Part shown: piece after piece, positions 1-5,368 of the stretch
How the letters are laid out: each line of letters opens with the position of its first letter
How positions within the stretch are numbered: the first letter of the stretch is position 1
DNA from: Syntrophaceae bacterium
GTDB lineage: Bacteria > Desulfobacterota > Desulfomonilia > Desulfomonilales > Desulfomonilaceae
Reading direction: 5' to 3'
NCBI GenBank assembly: GCA_014874425.1
Contig: JACWAG010000448.1
Coordinates: 1 to 5,368 of the forward strand
Length of the DNA stretch: 5,368 bases
The notes under the pieces: model-generated
Told to the model about the DNA's origin: nothing
Seen by the model: only the letters and a program-made list of their open reading frames with translations
Databases searched by the model: none
Program-made: the position numbers and the translations under genes

Positions 1-53
1 CGCCTACTATTTACGAGTGCTTCCCTTTCACCCGTATTTATTTAACCCTCTAT

Positions 54-73
54 CCATGAACCTTGTTGCATGG
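54..73 (-). terminator. Weak hairpin downstream of usp, possible operon end
   Basis: In the minus-strand RNA, CCATG (73-69) pairs with CATGG (58-54). After a one-base bulge, AAC pairs with GTT around an AAG loop, giving about 8 bp in all. It starts 14 nt after the usp stop. The downstream sequence is ATAGAGGG, with no U-run, so if transcription ends here it is not by a textbook intrinsic terminator. It may instead be a 3' stability structure. Confidence 0.25.
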
Positions 74-87
74 GGCTAATTTCATGT

Positions 88-480
88 TTATTTCACCGCA
101 ACCACTGGGCAATGAGCGTTTAGAATTACATACCTGGCATTGGACCCAAACACGATCTTCCCAACCGGAGAGGTTTTTTTGATTCCAACGAGGATCTCAT
201 CGATGTCGTGTTCCTTAGCAAATTCAACGAGGTCTTCCCCGGGGGTAAATCCGCGAACAAGAAGATGAGTTTCTACCGGAATTCCATTATTCGAGAAAAA
301 TTGCCTCGTATATTCGAGCGATTCCTGCGCCTGTTCGATCTCCCCTTGGATGGTTTGCGATTCCTTTTTCATCGAGCAAACCACGTAAACAGCGGCGTTA
401 AATGCTTTAGCGTGCTTCATGGCCACATTGAGGGCTTCCTTGGCCTGATTGGAACCGTCATAGCCTACAAGAATTTTCAT
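88..480 (-). CDS. UspA-family universal stress protein, last gene of the operon
   Basis: A 130-residue single-domain universal stress protein, the usual size for one Usp domain and probably a cytoplasmic dimer. The N-terminal strand MKILVGYDGS (1-10) carries the conserved Asp8 and the GS turn of the family. Near the C-terminus, Gly99, Gly107 and Gly112-Ser113 form the glycine-rich phosphate-binding loop of the ATP-binding Usp class, followed by the typical final strand NAHCPVVAVK (121-130). ATP binding is therefore likely but inferred. The ATG at 480 is preceded by a strong ribosome site. The gene starts 26 nt after livF with no visible promoter between them, so it is probably co-transcribed with the transporter. 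Its biochemical role is unknown; adjustment of transporter activity or a general stress or energy response are both possible. There is no signal peptide or membrane segment, and no sign of damage. Confidence 0.93.
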   Translation of the reverse strand: MKILVGYDGSNQAKEALNVAMKHAKAFNAAVYVVCSMKKESQTIQGEIEQAQESLEYTRQFFSNNGIPVETHLLVRGFTPGEDLVEFAKEHDIDEILVGIKKTSPVGKIVFGSNARYVILNAHCPVVAVK

Positions 481-486
481 AAATTA

Positions 487-493
487 CCTCCCC
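487..493 (-). promoter_or_regulatory. Strong Shine-Dalgarno site of the usp gene
   Basis: On the minus strand this reads GGGGAGG, six bases before the ATG at 480. It is the closest match to the anti-Shine-Dalgarno sequence in the window. It fixes the start of the stress-protein gene and suggests that gene is translated independently rather than only by coupling to livF. Confidence 0.8.
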
Positions 494-506
494 TAGGATC
501 AAAGCC

Positions 507-1208
507 CTAGAGAACAAGATAACGTTTTACAACATCATCGTTGGACCAGATCTCCTCCATACTTCCTCCGTGCACAACAGTCCCTTTCTCTAGTATGTAA
601 CCTCGATCACAAACCTCGTTACAAAAGCGCAAATTCTGGTCCGCCAAAAGTATCGTGACACCATGTCCTTTTATCTTCTTGATAGTTTCGAGGAGTGTTC
701 GGACAATCAATGGAGCGAGGCCTTCTGATGGCTCATCGAGTAGAATCAGAGTCGGGTTCATCATTAGGGCTCGGCCCAAACTAAGTATTTTCTTTTCTCC
801 ACCCGAAAAACTTGAACCCTTTTGCTTCCGGCGATCCGCCAACAAAGGAAATAAACTCTCAACCCTCTCCTTTGTCCAGTATCCTGAACGCCTTGAGACT
901 CTGACGGCGATTTCCAGGTTCTCTTCGCACGTAAGGTCAGGGAAAATCCTTAAATCATCGGGAATGTAACTTACGCCACGTTTGGCTATGACATTTGGAG
1001 GTAGTTTACAGATTTCCTCACCTTCGAAACGGATCGATCCATTTGTGGGAGGATTTAAACCCATTATGGAACGTAGGGTAGTGGTCTTTCCCATGCCGTT
1101 CCTTCCCAGTAGAGCCACTGTCTCGCCCTGTTTCACTTCAAAGGATATGTTTTGAAGCACATGAGCCGTACCGTAGTGGACATCGATCTGATCTACCCGC
1201 AACACCAT
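507..1208 (-). CDS. livF: HAAT/Liv-type ABC transporter ATP-binding protein LivF
   Basis: One of the two cytoplasmic ATPases of the uptake system, 233 residues, the normal length for LivF. Visible motifs are Walker A GRNGMGKTT (35-43), the LivF-style Q-loop region around YIPDDLRIFP (81-90), the ABC signature FSGGE (134-138), Walker B LILLDE (154-159) with catalytic Glu159, and Gln191 in the switch-histidine position (ADQN, 189-192). LivF proteins normally carry Gln rather than His there. Asp84 occupies the position that is usually Gln or Glu, and Asp190 replaces the common Glu of VEQN; both are conservative changes. The ATG at 1208 overlaps the livG stop by one base (TAATG), and GAGG lies 7 nt upstream, so the two ATPases are probably translationally coupled and made in equal amounts. 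It should pair with LivG on the cytoplasmic face of LivH/LivM. Confidence 0.95.
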   Translation of the reverse strand: MVLRVDQIDVHYGTAHVLQNISFEVKQGETVALLGRNGMGKTTTLRSIMGLNPPTNGSIRFEGEEICKLPPNVIAKRGVSYIPDDLRIFPDLTCEENLEIAVRVSRRSGYWTKERVESLFPLLADRRKQKGSSFSGGEKKILSLGRALMMNPTLILLDEPSEGLAPLIVRTLLETIKKIKGHGVTILLADQNLRFCNEVCDRGYILEKGTVVHGGSMEEIWSNDDVVKRYLVL

Positions 1209-1966
1209 TACGCAACCTCTTCCCCAAGATAGACCTCTCGCACTTGAGGATTCATCTTGATTTGCTCCGGTGAACCATCTCCTATTATTTTCCCCTTATG
1301 CAAAGCGATAACGCGATCCGACAATGAAAAAACTATATCCATGTCATGCTCAACAATCACAAAGGTAACCTCGCCGGTTTGTGAAAGCTGGCGGATGGTT
1401 TCCAGGATTCTAGATCTCTCCACTGGGTTCATGCCTGCCGTGGGTTCATCAAGGAAGAGGAGTCGAGGTTTGGCGGCAAGAGCTATGGCCACCTCCAGAA
1501 GTCGTAGGTCCCCATGCGAAAGCGATCGCGCTACCATGTACGCCTTATCCAGAAGCCCGACTTGTGTCAGGACCATTTCCACGTGTTCTCCAACTTCTTT
1601 CAGGCGAGCTATTGACTTAATCATATCTTTGGATCTTCCCTTGAGTGCAAGGACAGGGATAGCCAGATTTTCAAACAACGTAAGATTCCCAAACACATTG
1701 ACGACCTGAAATGAACGACCCAATCCCTGTTTGACACGCCGATGAATTGGCTCGTTAGTAACTTCCCGTCCCTGAAACCAAATTTCTCCTGAATCCGCGG
1801 CTAGTAGTCCCGTTAACACATTGATTAGTGTCGATTTGCCTGCGCCATTGGGACCGATAATAGAAGTGATAACTCCTCGATAAAGGGAGAAATTTAGATC
1901 CTTGGCCGTGACTACTGTCCCGAATGCCTTGTTCAGCATTCGAACATCTAACAGACTCTCACCCAT
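1208..1966 (-). CDS. livG: HAAT/Liv-type ABC transporter ATP-binding protein LivG
   Basis: The second ATPase, 252 residues, typical LivG length. Motifs in order: Walker A GPNGAGKST (38-46), Q-loop Gln87 in RSFQVV, ABC signature LSHGD (149-153), Walker B LLFLDE (169-174) with catalytic Glu174, D-loop GMNP (178-181), and switch His207 in VEHDMD. The C-terminal stretch GDGSPEQIKMNPQVREVYLGEE is the short tail typical of branched-chain amino acid ATPases. Leu154 follows the signature where many LivG proteins have Gln. The ATG at 1966 follows a purine-rich AGGAAAGGAT (1971-1980). This start lies 102 nt beyond the livM stop, with folded RNA between them; the downstream end overlaps livF by one base. 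All catalytic residues are present, so the protein should be active. Confidence 0.96.
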   Translation of the reverse strand: MGESLLDVRMLNKAFGTVVTAKDLNFSLYRGVITSIIGPNGAGKSTLINVLTGLLAADSGEIWFQGREVTNEPIHRRVKQGLGRSFQVVNVFGNLTLFENLAIPVLALKGRSKDMIKSIARLKEVGEHVEMVLTQVGLLDKAYMVARSLSHGDLRLLEVAIALAAKPRLLFLDEPTAGMNPVERSRILETIRQLSQTGEVTFVIVEHDMDIVFSLSDRVIALHKGKIIGDGSPEQIKMNPQVREVYLGEEVA

Positions 1967-2068
1967 GTTATCCTTTCCTGATCAGCGCAGCCAAAGGGAC
2001 CTTGGCACATACTGCGGTAATAGTCCAAAGCTATGACAGTCAGCCGCAGGTTCACCTTTATGCTCGTT
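1967..2068 (-). other. livM-livG intercistronic spacer with possible RNA folds
   Basis: A 102-nt non-coding gap, long for this operon. In the minus-strand RNA the stretch 2006-1990 reads GCCAAGGTCCCTTTGGC. It folds into a 7-bp stem with one G-U wobble and a 3-nt UCC loop, ending 23 nt before the livG ATG. A second, weaker inverted repeat, CTGCGG (2049-2044) with CCGCAG (2017-2012), encloses 26 nt that contain a possible 4-bp inner stem. No U-run follows either fold, so these are not classical terminators. They more likely affect mRNA processing, stability or livG translation. The reading frame that crosses this gap is the out-of-frame shadow of livM and has no plausible product. Confidence 0.5.
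1971..1980 (-). promoter_or_regulatory. Ribosome binding site of livG
   Basis: The minus strand reads CAGGAAAGGA here, ending 4 nt before the ATG at 1966. The upstream AGGA copy gives the better spacing of about 9 nt. It supports the chosen livG start and shows livG can be initiated separately from livM. Confidence 0.65.
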
Positions 2069-3022
2069 TCATGGCCGTGAATATCTCCTAAAAGCTTCTG
2101 AAATCGACCCAACGACACCACCGCGGAAGCCAATGATAATTGCCAGCAATAGTACCCCGAACCACAACATCCAGTTATAAGTGAACCGCTGAAGGACTTC
2201 TCGGAGCGCAACAAAAATGACACTGCCCACCACAGGTCCTGAAAAGGTCTGCAATCCCCCAATAAGACTTACCAATACAGGCTCAGCCGAATGGGTCCAG
2301 TGGGCTGAGAATGGAGCGACATTGCTTTCAAGTAGAGCAGACAGTGATCCAGCAAGCCCAGCAAAAGCCCCTGAGACAGTGAATACTCCAAGACGATACG
2401 CTTTTACCGACAGCCCAGAGAATTCAGCCCGAATATGGTTTTCTCGAATTCCGGCCAGTACCAGCCCAAACGGTGATGAGTAGATGCGATTGATTAAGAA
2501 AACACTAACCATAAAGAAAAAGAGAACGAAAAAATAGAATTGGTAGTCATTTCTAATGGGAATCTTCACAATACCCAATGAAATGGCTGTGCGTGAAATT
2601 CCGTAAAGCCCATCATCACCACCCGTTATGCTTCTAAGGTTCCATATGAGGGCAAATACCATCATCCCGAATGCGAGGGTAAGCATGGCAAAATATATTT
2701 CAGTATGCCTAACACAAAAAAAGCCAATGCACAGTGACAGGAGCGCCGCAGCGGCTACACCGATAAGGATTCCTAAAAGCGGATGAGCGCTTATATGTAT
2801 TGATGTGATAGCTAATCCGTAAGCGCCAGTAGCAAAGAAAGCGGCATGGCCGAACGACAGCAGTCCGGTTCGTCCCAATAGCAAATTGTATCCAAGCGCG
2901 AAAATTGAAAGAATCATAATTCGTGTTGCGAGATACAGGACGAAGGGACCACTAACGAAACCGATTCCAACCAAGGCGCCCAGGCAACCTAACATCAGGA
3001 AATATTTCCAGTACTGGTTCAT
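2069..3022 (-). CDS. livM: HAAT/Liv-type ABC transporter permease LivM
   Basis: Inner-membrane permease of 317 residues, one half of the transport pore together with LivH. It is mostly hydrophobic, with about eight to ten predicted membrane segments. Family landmarks are the region 44-68 (GYNLLLGRTGLLSFGHAAFF and onward, giving GAY), which is a LivM hallmark; the TGGDDGL motif (residues about 133-139), equivalent to the TGG(A/D)(D/N)GL signature; and the cytoplasmic EAA-like coupling loop GIRENHIRAEFSGLSVKAYR that contacts an ATPase. The later SLIGGLQTFSGPVVGS also matches the family. Its length is close to the shorter LivM type and lacks the N-terminal extension of E. coli LivM. It starts 3 nt after the livH stop, with its ribosome site (AAGG) inside the end of livH, so the two permeases are probably translationally coupled. 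It looks intact. Confidence 0.95.
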   Translation of the reverse strand: MNQYWKYFLMLGCLGALVGIGFVSGPFVLYLATRIMILSIFALGYNLLLGRTGLLSFGHAAFFATGAYGLAITSIHISAHPLLGILIGVAAAALLSLCIGFFCVRHTEIYFAMLTLAFGMMVFALIWNLRSITGGDDGLYGISRTAISLGIVKIPIRNDYQFYFFVLFFFMVSVFLINRIYSSPFGLVLAGIRENHIRAEFSGLSVKAYRLGVFTVSGAFAGLAGSLSALLESNVAPFSAHWTHSAEPVLVSLIGGLQTFSGPVVGSVIFVALREVLQRFTYNWMLWFGVLLLAIIIGFRGGVVGSISEAFRRYSRP

Positions 3023-3025
3023 CTG

Positions 3026-3892
3026 TCAGCCTTCTGCGAAAAAACCTTGAGGACGCCATAGTAAAACAGCGGCCATGAGTCCAAACGTGAGGAACATGTC
3101 AAGCATGGGCATAAATCTCGTGCCAAAAGAACTGAGGAGGCCCACTATCAAAGACCCAAGGAACGCCCCTTTCAAGCTGCCTAAGCCTCCGATAACCACA
3201 ACTATAAACGCCGAGATGATGATCGCCTCACCCATCCCTGTAGTCAGTAGCCCAACGTATGGGACCGCTAATGCTCCCCCAACGGCCGAAAGCCACGCTC
3301 CAAACATGAACACGCCTGAGTACAGTAGAGGAACGTTGACACCTATGGATAGGGCCATTTCACGGTCAGAGGCAGAAGCTCGGACTATCCTGCCCCACCA
3401 GGTCTTCTCCAACAGACCATAGAGACCAAGCGCAACGAGGGGACCAACAGCGATGATAAAAAGATTGTAAACCGGAAATTCACGGCCTGCGATGGAAACT
3501 GACCCGGAAAGACCGGGAACGGCGGGCGATCCTATGGATCCGGCTCCCCAGATCATTTTGACAAGATCATCGAAGATCAACACCATCGCAAAGGTGAGCA
3601 GTAATTGGTACGGCAGTTCCAGGTGATAAACGAGCCTTAAAAGATATCTCTCCATGACATATCCAACCACACTTACAATCAGTGGGCCCAATAGAAGTCC
3701 AAGCCAGAAATTGCCACCCATCGCTTTGAGGACAGCGAAACACAAGTAAGCCCCCAACATATAGAAACTGCCGTGCGCAAAGTTCAAAACTCGAAGGACA
3801 CCGAAGACCAGGGTTAAACCACTGGCTACCAGCCAAATAAACATACCGGCGGAAATCCCGGCAAGGCAGACATGGACGAGCGATTGCAACAT
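3026..3892 (-). CDS. livH: HAAT/Liv-type ABC transporter permease LivH
   Basis: Inner-membrane permease of 288 residues, the usual LivH length, with about eight hydrophobic segments. Landmarks are GLTLVFGVLRVLNFAHGSFY (25-44), the classic LivH signature; the cytoplasmic coupling loop around RASASDREMALSIGVNVP (171-188); the segment VVVIGGLGSLKGAFLGS (231-247); and the terminal LLWRPQGFF motif. It should dimerise with LivM to form the translocation path for the ligand delivered by the upstream binding protein. The ATG at 3892 has GGAG 9 nt upstream (3902-3905). The gene begins 92 nt after the binding-protein stop, behind a long RNA hairpin, and ends 3 nt before livM. The sequence looks intact, with no missing family motif. 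Confidence 0.96.
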   Translation of the reverse strand: MLQSLVHVCLAGISAGMFIWLVASGLTLVFGVLRVLNFAHGSFYMLGAYLCFAVLKAMGGNFWLGLLLGPLIVSVVGYVMERYLLRLVYHLELPYQLLLTFAMVLIFDDLVKMIWGAGSIGSPAVPGLSGSVSIAGREFPVYNLFIIAVGPLVALGLYGLLEKTWWGRIVRASASDREMALSIGVNVPLLYSGVFMFGAWLSAVGGALAVPYVGLLTTGMGEAIIISAFIVVVIGGLGSLKGAFLGSLIVGLLSSFGTRFMPMLDMFLTFGLMAAVLLWRPQGFFAEG

Positions 3893-3901
3893 AAGCGTCT
3901 A

Positions 3902-3905
3902 CTCC
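3902..3905 (-). promoter_or_regulatory. Ribosome binding site of livH
   Basis: GGAG on the minus strand, 9 nt before the ATG at 3892. An ATG just upstream reads into a stop within three codons, which leaves 3892 as the only reasonable start. Confidence 0.6.
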
Positions 3906-3939
3906 ATGACTTAAACATTTTCAATAACTTATCTAGAGG

Positions 3940-3976
3940 AAGCAAAGTGAGACGCACTGCTAGCCTCACCTTGCCT
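3940..3976 (-). other. Long intercistronic RNA hairpin between binding protein and livH
   Basis: In the minus-strand transcript, AGGCAAGGTGAGGC (3976-3963) pairs with GTCTCACTTTGCTT (3953-3940) around a 9-nt loop (3962-3954). This makes an uninterrupted 14-bp stem with three G-U wobbles. On the plus strand the same wobbles would be A-C mismatches, so the fold is specific to the operon mRNA. It starts 8 nt after the binding-protein stop and ends 47 nt before the livH start. The following bases are CCTCTAG rather than a U-run, so a simple intrinsic terminator is unlikely. By analogy with stem-loops after binding-protein genes in other ABC operons (for example malE-malF), it may protect the upstream mRNA from 3' decay or cause partial termination, giving more binding protein than permease. 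That function is inferred. Confidence 0.65.
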
Positions 3977-3984
3977 TTTGATGT

Positions 3985-5280
3985 CTATTTTGAATCCTTA
4001 AATGGCGGATGCGTCCCGGGCCCTTCGAATGGTGGCCGGTTGAAAAATTCTTTTGCTGGAATTACGATCTGTTTGCCCATGATCTTAAAGGGATATTTGG
4101 GGTCCGCTTTTGTAAGTCCCCATGGGACCTCATACATCGCTTGGTGATCCTCTTTTCGGAAAACGCGATGACCCGCTGGTGAATCAAGCTCCATACCAGC
4201 TAAGGCCTCAACAACTTTGCTTGTTTCCTTGGACCCTACCGCCTCTACCGCTTTCTTGAACGCATACATTGTGGAATAGGCGGTTTCTGAAACATAAGCA
4301 GGATAATGATTCCATCGTTTATGGAAGCGGGCGACAAATTCCTTATTCCGGTCATTGTCCGGATAAAGGAAAAAATATCTGCCCGAGATCCAAATATTAT
4401 CTGGCATCTCAGGACCTAGCCCTTCGAGTACATCCATCGCCGCTCCCACCGGAAACATGACATGCTTGATTTTGTCGAATAGTCCAGCCTGCTTGGCCTG
4501 TTTTACCAGGGTAATCAATTCACCTGCCCATACTACCGAGTACAGCCCCTCGGGTTTAGCGTCCATGATCGTGTTTATGTGGGGCCTGAAGTCTGTGGTC
4601 CCGAACGGAGCCCATGACTCAGCGGTAAACTTGACCCCCGGTTTTAGCTTTCCGAGAGTGTCTTTAAACATGTTCCATGTAGTGTAGCCATATTCATACT
4701 TTGGATTTATGGTAGCCCATGTGTTGACAGGCAAATCTTTAGCCACGAACGCCGCCGCATTCCCGTCTTGATATGTAGGAGTACAGATACGAAAAACCTG
4801 CTTGATACCTTTTTTGAAGACTTCATCTTCTGTCAGTTTTTCTGTCGCAGCGTGAGTGACCATCAGCACTCGATCAAGCTCAGCGACTACAGGCGCCATT
4901 GCCAAAGCCTGACCTGATGAATCAACTCCAGCTAGAAAATCAGCCCCCCAGCTATCAACAAAATAGCGCGCGTTCTGGATACATGCAGGAGCGGCTAATG
5001 TGGAGTCGCGAATCTCGAGTTCCACTTTATTCCCTGCGATACCACCAGCGGCGTTAATCTCCTCAACGCCCATCAACGCTCCCATTTTGTGAAACTCTCC
5101 ATAGCCAGCCAGTGTGCCGGAGAGTACTGTCAAATAACCAATTTTAATTGGGCCCTTGATGTTTGGCGTCGCGGCCCACATGCCCACTGGCTTCACGATC
5201 CCGGACCCCAAAGCCGTTGCGGCTGCGGTTACCAATCCAGCCTTGAGAAAATCCCTACGCGTCGTTCCATGCTGATCCAT
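3985..5280 (-). CDS. livK: Tat-exported HAAT-family ABC transporter substrate-binding protein
   Basis: Periplasmic type I solute-binding protein of 431 residues; the symbol is family-level. The N-terminus TTRRDFLKAG (6-15) carries a twin-arginine motif (TRRDFLK), then a mildly hydrophobic stretch to about residue 29. Cleavage is probably near residue 37, but the site is not a clean AxA. There is no lipobox cysteine, so it should be soluble rather than a lipoprotein. The mature fold opens with IKIGYLTVLSG (45-55), then EEINAAGGIAGNKVEL (73-88), both family hallmarks. Positions aligned by eye to E. coli LivJ ligand contacts are Tyr60, Ser121/Ser122, Ala144, Thr146 and Glu254, suggesting an amino acid ligand. 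A GTG at 5340 would add 20 residues, but the ATG at 5280 has a good ribosome site and puts the Tat motif at the N-terminus, so it was chosen. It is the first gene of the operon in the window and is separated from livH by a strong hairpin. Confidence 0.93.
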   Translation of the reverse strand: MDQHGTTRRDFLKAGLVTAAATALGSGIVKPVGMWAATPNIKGPIKIGYLTVLSGTLAGYGEFHKMGALMGVEEINAAGGIAGNKVELEIRDSTLAAPACIQNARYFVDSWGADFLAGVDSSGQALAMAPVVAELDRVLMVTHAATEKLTEDEVFKKGIKQVFRICTPTYQDGNAAAFVAKDLPVNTWATINPKYEYGYTTWNMFKDTLGKLKPGVKFTAESWAPFGTTDFRPHINTIMDAKPEGLYSVVWAGELITLVKQAKQAGLFDKIKHVMFPVGAAMDVLEGLGPEMPDNIWISGRYFFLYPDNDRNKEFVARFHKRWNHYPAYVSETAYSTMYAFKKAVEAVGSKETSKVVEALAGMELDSPAGHRVFRKEDHQAMYEVPWGLTKADPKYPFKIMGKQIVIPAKEFFNRPPFEGPGTHPPFKDSK

Positions 5281-5288
5281 ATTCTTAT

Positions 5289-5296
5289 TCCTTTCT
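5289..5296 (-). promoter_or_regulatory. Ribosome binding site that decides the binding-protein start
   Basis: The minus strand reads AGAAAGGA, ending 8 nt before the ATG at 5280. The alternative GTG at 5340 has only GTCC/TTAGCC upstream and no matching site. This, together with the Tat motif position, supports the shorter protein. Confidence 0.7.
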
Positions 5297-5308
5297 TTTT
5301 GGCCAAAA
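5297..5308. promoter_or_regulatory. Perfect 12-bp palindrome upstream of the operon (possible operator)
   Basis: TTTTGGCCAAAA is a perfect 12-bp palindrome lying directly upstream of the ribosome site of the first gene. Further GGCC cores occur at 5312-5315 (within AGGCCT) and 5335-5338, 11 and 34 bases away. It could be a regulator binding site in the leader, but low-complexity AT flanks make a chance palindrome quite possible. No regulator gene is in the window to pair it with. Confidence 0.25.
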
Positions 5309-5368
5309 TTAGGCCTCTTGAAATTCAGCCTTCCGGCCACCGGCTAAGGACTCTTCGCTAGGATACAC
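5309..5368 (-). other. Start of the operon upstream region; no promoter recognised
   Basis: Only about 60 nt upstream of the palindrome are available. I see no convincing -35/-10 pair. A lone TATCCT at 5365-5360 would need its -35 element outside the window. The transcription start probably lies within or just beyond this edge. Confidence 0.3.

Noticed and set aside
208..510. Plus-strand open frame of 100 codons antisense to usp
   Set aside because: It lies opposite an intact Usp domain and shows no family resemblance. Its extent simply mirrors the usp coding sequence.
495..510. Direct CCCTAG repeats around the livF stop (491-496 and 505-510)
   Set aside because: They are six bases long and partly made of the stop codon and ribosome site of adjacent genes; no further copies or element boundaries are seen.
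1257..1709. Plus-strand open frame of 150 codons antisense to livG
   Set aside because: It lies wholly opposite a gene with all its ABC motifs intact. Its product is Ser/Arg-rich with no recognisable domain, as expected of an antisense shadow.
1948..2262. Minus-strand open frame of 104 codons across the livM-livG gap
   Set aside because: It is out of frame with the end of livM, has an erratic composition rich in Cys and Trp, and resembles no family. It is a shadow of livM that runs into the spacer.
3938..3976. Intrinsic terminator after the binding-protein gene
   Set aside because: The hairpin is strong, but the next bases in the transcript are CCTCTAG with no U-run, and livH needs readthrough. 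It was kept as a structural element rather than a terminator.
5281..5340. Longer form of the binding protein from the GTG at 5340
   Set aside because: It has no good ribosome site and would place 20 polar residues before the Tat motif; the ATG at 5280 has AGAAAGGA at proper spacing.
5325..5345. Sigma-54-like GG-N10-GC arrangement upstream of the binding-protein gene
   Set aside because: Only the two dinucleotides match. The surrounding bases do not fit TGGCAC/TTGCA, and the region is GGCC-rich, so the spacing is easily met by chance.

Overview
The window holds one complete operon, read entirely on the minus strand (right to left), for a branched-chain/hydrophobic amino acid type (HAAT/Liv) ABC uptake system, followed by a small universal stress protein gene. 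In order of transcription it carries a Tat-exported periplasmic substrate-binding protein (5280-3985), the permeases LivH (3892-3026) and LivM (3022-2069), the ATPases LivG (1966-1208) and LivF (1208-507), and a UspA-family protein (480-88). No convincing gene lies on the plus strand, and I see no RNA gene, mobile element, CRISPR array or origin.

Base composition is mixed, just under half G+C by eye, and most genes have clear Shine-Dalgarno sites. A Liv operon with a twin-arginine-exported binding protein and a terminal Usp gene fits a Gram-negative anaerobe of the Desulfobacterota (former Deltaproteobacteria) type. That placement is an impression from protein style, not a measurement.

The genes should work as one machine. 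The binding protein captures ligand in the periplasm, LivH and LivM form the inner-membrane pore, and LivG and LivF drive transport by ATP hydrolysis. Binding-protein positions that match the ligand contacts of E. coli LivJ are kept (Tyr60, Ser121/122, Ala144, Thr146, Glu254). This supports an alpha-amino acid ligand, though the side-chain preference cannot be read. The Usp protein could link uptake to energy or stress state.

Spacing is uneven. livH-livM (3 nt apart) and livG-livF (1 nt overlap) are tightly coupled. The binding-protein/livH gap (92 nt) and the livM/livG gap (102 nt) both hold RNA hairpins whose wobble pairs make them stable only in the minus-strand transcript. The first is a 14-bp stem and the most notable non-coding element here; it probably sets unequal expression of the binding protein and the membrane parts. 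Otherwise this is a conventional transporter locus, and I found no evidence of a new type of system.
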